Source of the DNA: Mesorhizobium sp. B2-3-4
GTDB lineage: Bacteria > Pseudomonadota > Alphaproteobacteria > Rhizobiales > Rhizobiaceae
Reading direction: 5' to 3'
Assembly (NCBI RefSeq): GCF_006442315.1
Contig: NZ_VFVY01000018.1
Coordinates: forward strand, 62,001 to 126,000
DNA: 64,000 nt
Shown here piece after piece: positions 62,830-64,000 of the stretch (positions are counted from its first letter, which is position 1; each line of letters begins with the position of its first letter). A model generated the notes under the pieces. That model was not told where the DNA came from. It made no database searches and saw nothing but the letters and a program-made list of their open reading frames with translations. A program made the position numbers and the translations under genes.

Positions 62830-63030
62830 CTATCGACGCCTGCCGGCGGCAGCGCTGGCTCCCATGCTTTCGAGGCGGTCAAGCTGGTCCCTGAACCGAT
62901 CAGGAATGTCCGTTTCGGTGCGAAAGGTCGGCAAGGTGCGCAAGAAACGCTTTGTCGCCTCGGTGCCGAACTGGCGCCTGATTTCGGCAGCGAGCCGTTC
63001 CACCTTTTCACCTTTGTGGTTGGTCGTCAT
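62830..63030 (-). CDS. Small hypothetical protein (66 residues)
   Basis: From ATG 63030: MTTNHKGEKVERLAAEIRRQFG then TEATKRFLRTLPTFRTET, a charged, helical product without known motifs. A longer frame starts at 63102. The codon pattern looks coding, but no homology is apparent to me, so this is tentative. Confidence 0.5.
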   Translation of the reverse strand: MTTNHKGEKVERLAAEIRRQFGTEATKRFLRTLPTFRTETDIPDRFRDQLDRLESMGASAAAGRRR

Positions 63031-63199
63031 GTCAGAAATCCTGTGTCGGCTTCGAAACTCCTCCAGCAAGGGAATGGTTCCTCCATCACACGATCGTGGC
63101 AAGCAAAGCCGGTGGTTAAGGTAAAATTTGACTTAAAATCGAAGTATCGAGCCTGGCTCCGATCCAACCTGCCGGAAGGCGCCCGCTGTCGCTTACCCC

Positions 63200-63228
63200 T
63201 TGATTTTTGGCTCCCAAACCTCGATATC
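63200..63228 (+). promoter_or_regulatory. Possible grpE promoter
   Basis: TTGATT (63200-63205), 17 bases, GATATC (63223-63228) upstream of grpE. The preceding CCCC adjoining TTGA resembles a heat-shock -35 context, but the -10 is weak. No CIRCE element seen. Confidence 0.35.
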
Positions 63229-63269
63229 GGGCACAAAATCCACACCATTCGAGATGACGGGAAACGGCG

Positions 63270-63902
63270 ATGAGCGACCAGGCAAAAGACGAACGCGCGC
63301 CCAGCGAAGCCGAGGCGGCCGAGGCCAATGCCGAGCGCACGGAAGGCAGCATTGACGGCGATTATGAAGCGCTTGTGCGGCTGCTGAAGGAAAATGAAGA
63401 GCTGAAGGACCGGGCGCTGCGCGTCGCGGCCGAGATGGAGAACCTGCGTCGCCGCACGGCGCGCGACGTTCACGACGCGCGCACCTATGCGGTGGCGAAT
63501 TTCGCCCGTGACATGCTGTCGGTGTCGGACAATCTGCGCCGCGCGCTGGACGCCATTCCCGCCGAGGCCAAGGCGTCGGGCGATGCCGGCTTCAAGGCGC
63601 TGATCGAAGGCGTCGACCTGACCGAACGCGCCATGCTGTCGGCGCTGGAACGGCATGGGGTCAAGAAACTTGCCCCCGAAGGCGAGAAGTTCGATCCCAA
63701 TTTCCACCAGGCGATGTTTGAAGTGCCCAATCCCGATGTCCCGGCCAACACCGTGGTCCAGGTGGTGCAACCCGGCTATTCGATCGGCGAGCGGGTGCTG
63801 CGCCCGGCCATGGTCGGCGTTGCCAAGGGCGGCCCGAAAATCGCCGCCGAGGCGCCGGTCGAACCCGGGCCGGTCAATGAGCAGGCCGAGAAGGATGCAT
63901 GA
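63270..63902 (+). CDS. grpE: GrpE, DnaK nucleotide exchange factor
   Basis: The 210-residue protein has an acidic N-terminus, a long coiled-coil (about residues 30-75; LLKENEELKDRALRVAAEMENLRRRT) and the C-terminal beta-domain (GEKFDPNFHQAMFEVPNPDVPANTVVQVVQPGYSIGERVLRPAMVGVAKG). It releases ADP from DnaK in the cytoplasm. Normal length. A palindromic repeat follows directly after the stop. Confidence 0.96.
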   Translation: MSDQAKDERAPSEAEAAEANAERTEGSIDGDYEALVRLLKENEELKDRALRVAAEMENLRRRTARDVHDARTYAVANFARDMLSVSDNLRRALDAIPAEAKASGDAGFKALIEGVDLTERAMLSALERHGVKKLAPEGEKFDPNFHQAMFEVPNPDVPANTVVQVVQPGYSIGERVLRPAMVGVAKGGPKIAAEAPVEPGPVNEQAEKDA

Positions 63903-63903
63903 T

Positions 63904-63971
63904 AGCGAATAGGGAGTAGGGGGCAGATACTAATCTGCGGCTTCGTGCTATTGCCCTACTCACTATTCGCT
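63904..63971. repeat. Palindromic intergenic element after grpE
   Basis: AGCGAATAGGGAGTAGGG (63904-63921) and CCCTACTCACTATTCGCT (63954-63971) are inverted over 18 bases with one mismatch; inside is GCAGAT-acta-ATCTGC. It begins one base after the grpE TGA. An ATG at 63985 (Met-Asn-Pro-Ile...) may start the next gene, which runs off the window. It could act as a terminator or be a dispersed repeat; no second copy is seen here. Confidence 0.75.
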
Positions 63972-64000
63972 ACTCGCTGATCTCATGAACCCCATCGCCC

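Noticed and set aside
1..64000. tRNA, rRNA, CRISPR, prophage or integrative element
   Set aside because: I saw no cloverleaf-like gene, no spaced direct-repeat array, no integrase or transposase. A dedicated search (tRNAscan, CRISPR finder) would settle it.

Overview
The window is high-GC DNA with dense, mostly operonic genes and alphaproteobacterial gene families: C-P lyase phn genes with a PhnF regulator, CUT1 and CUT2 sugar ABC operons, a Zur-type Fur protein, a cysG-DUF2849-cysI-cysH-DUF934 sulfur block, a host-attachment-like protein, a candidate CtrA box and an alphaproteobacterial-type sRNA. Together these suggest a chromosome of the order Hyphomicrobiales, most likely Mesorhizobium or a close relative. 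This is inferred from gene content only. I saw no rRNA, tRNA, CRISPR array, transposase or prophage.

Layout. (1) 1-2455: phnG-phnH-phnI (cut by the window edge), divergent from phnF, with a PHO-box-like element and a PhnF-type operator between them. (2) 2553-11410: a CUT2 sugar ABC transporter with a zinc dehydrogenase, an aldo/keto reductase and an altronate-dehydratase-family enzyme, read as an oxidative aldose or aldonate pathway under a GntR/FCD regulator. (3) 11514-14781: copper genes (DUF2946, PCu(A)C chaperone, a frameshifted YcnI-like gene, a CopC-CopD fusion). (4) 14899-25146: gnd; then a LacI regulator divergent from a CUT1 sugar transporter with a TIM-barrel isomerase, a Gfo/Idh/MocA oxidoreductase and an aldo/keto reductase. 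The layout resembles E. coli ycj, and two identical operators 243 bp apart flank the control region. (5) 25217-38129: an unusual block of exported proteins. It holds two serine proteases (trypsin-like and V8-like), a MORN protein, and a five-gene minus-strand operon: Tat-type metacaspase, small Cys protein, membrane protein, WD40-caspase and a MEMO-CapA fusion. (6) 38400-46307: zur, polA, a three-hairpin sRNA candidate, an M20 peptidase, a ribonuclease D-like exonuclease, small membrane proteins and pyrophosphatase. (7) 46424-55580: PBP1A with CtrA-like boxes, an SDR, an MFS/quinone-oxidoreductase pair with an AraC regulator, a Kef-type antiporter and a host-attachment-like protein. (8) 55962-60782: assimilatory sulfate reduction. 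(9) 60993-63902: PfpI/DJ-1, a desaturase, a small protein and grpE.

Most interesting: the exported caspase/serine-protease block; a ~170-bp inverted-repeat element present twice (29777-29942 and 38803-38972), each copy starting inside the stop codon of a plus-strand gene and ending just before the stop of a convergent gene; the C-rich-loop sRNA beside polA; and several well-formed but unassigned operators.
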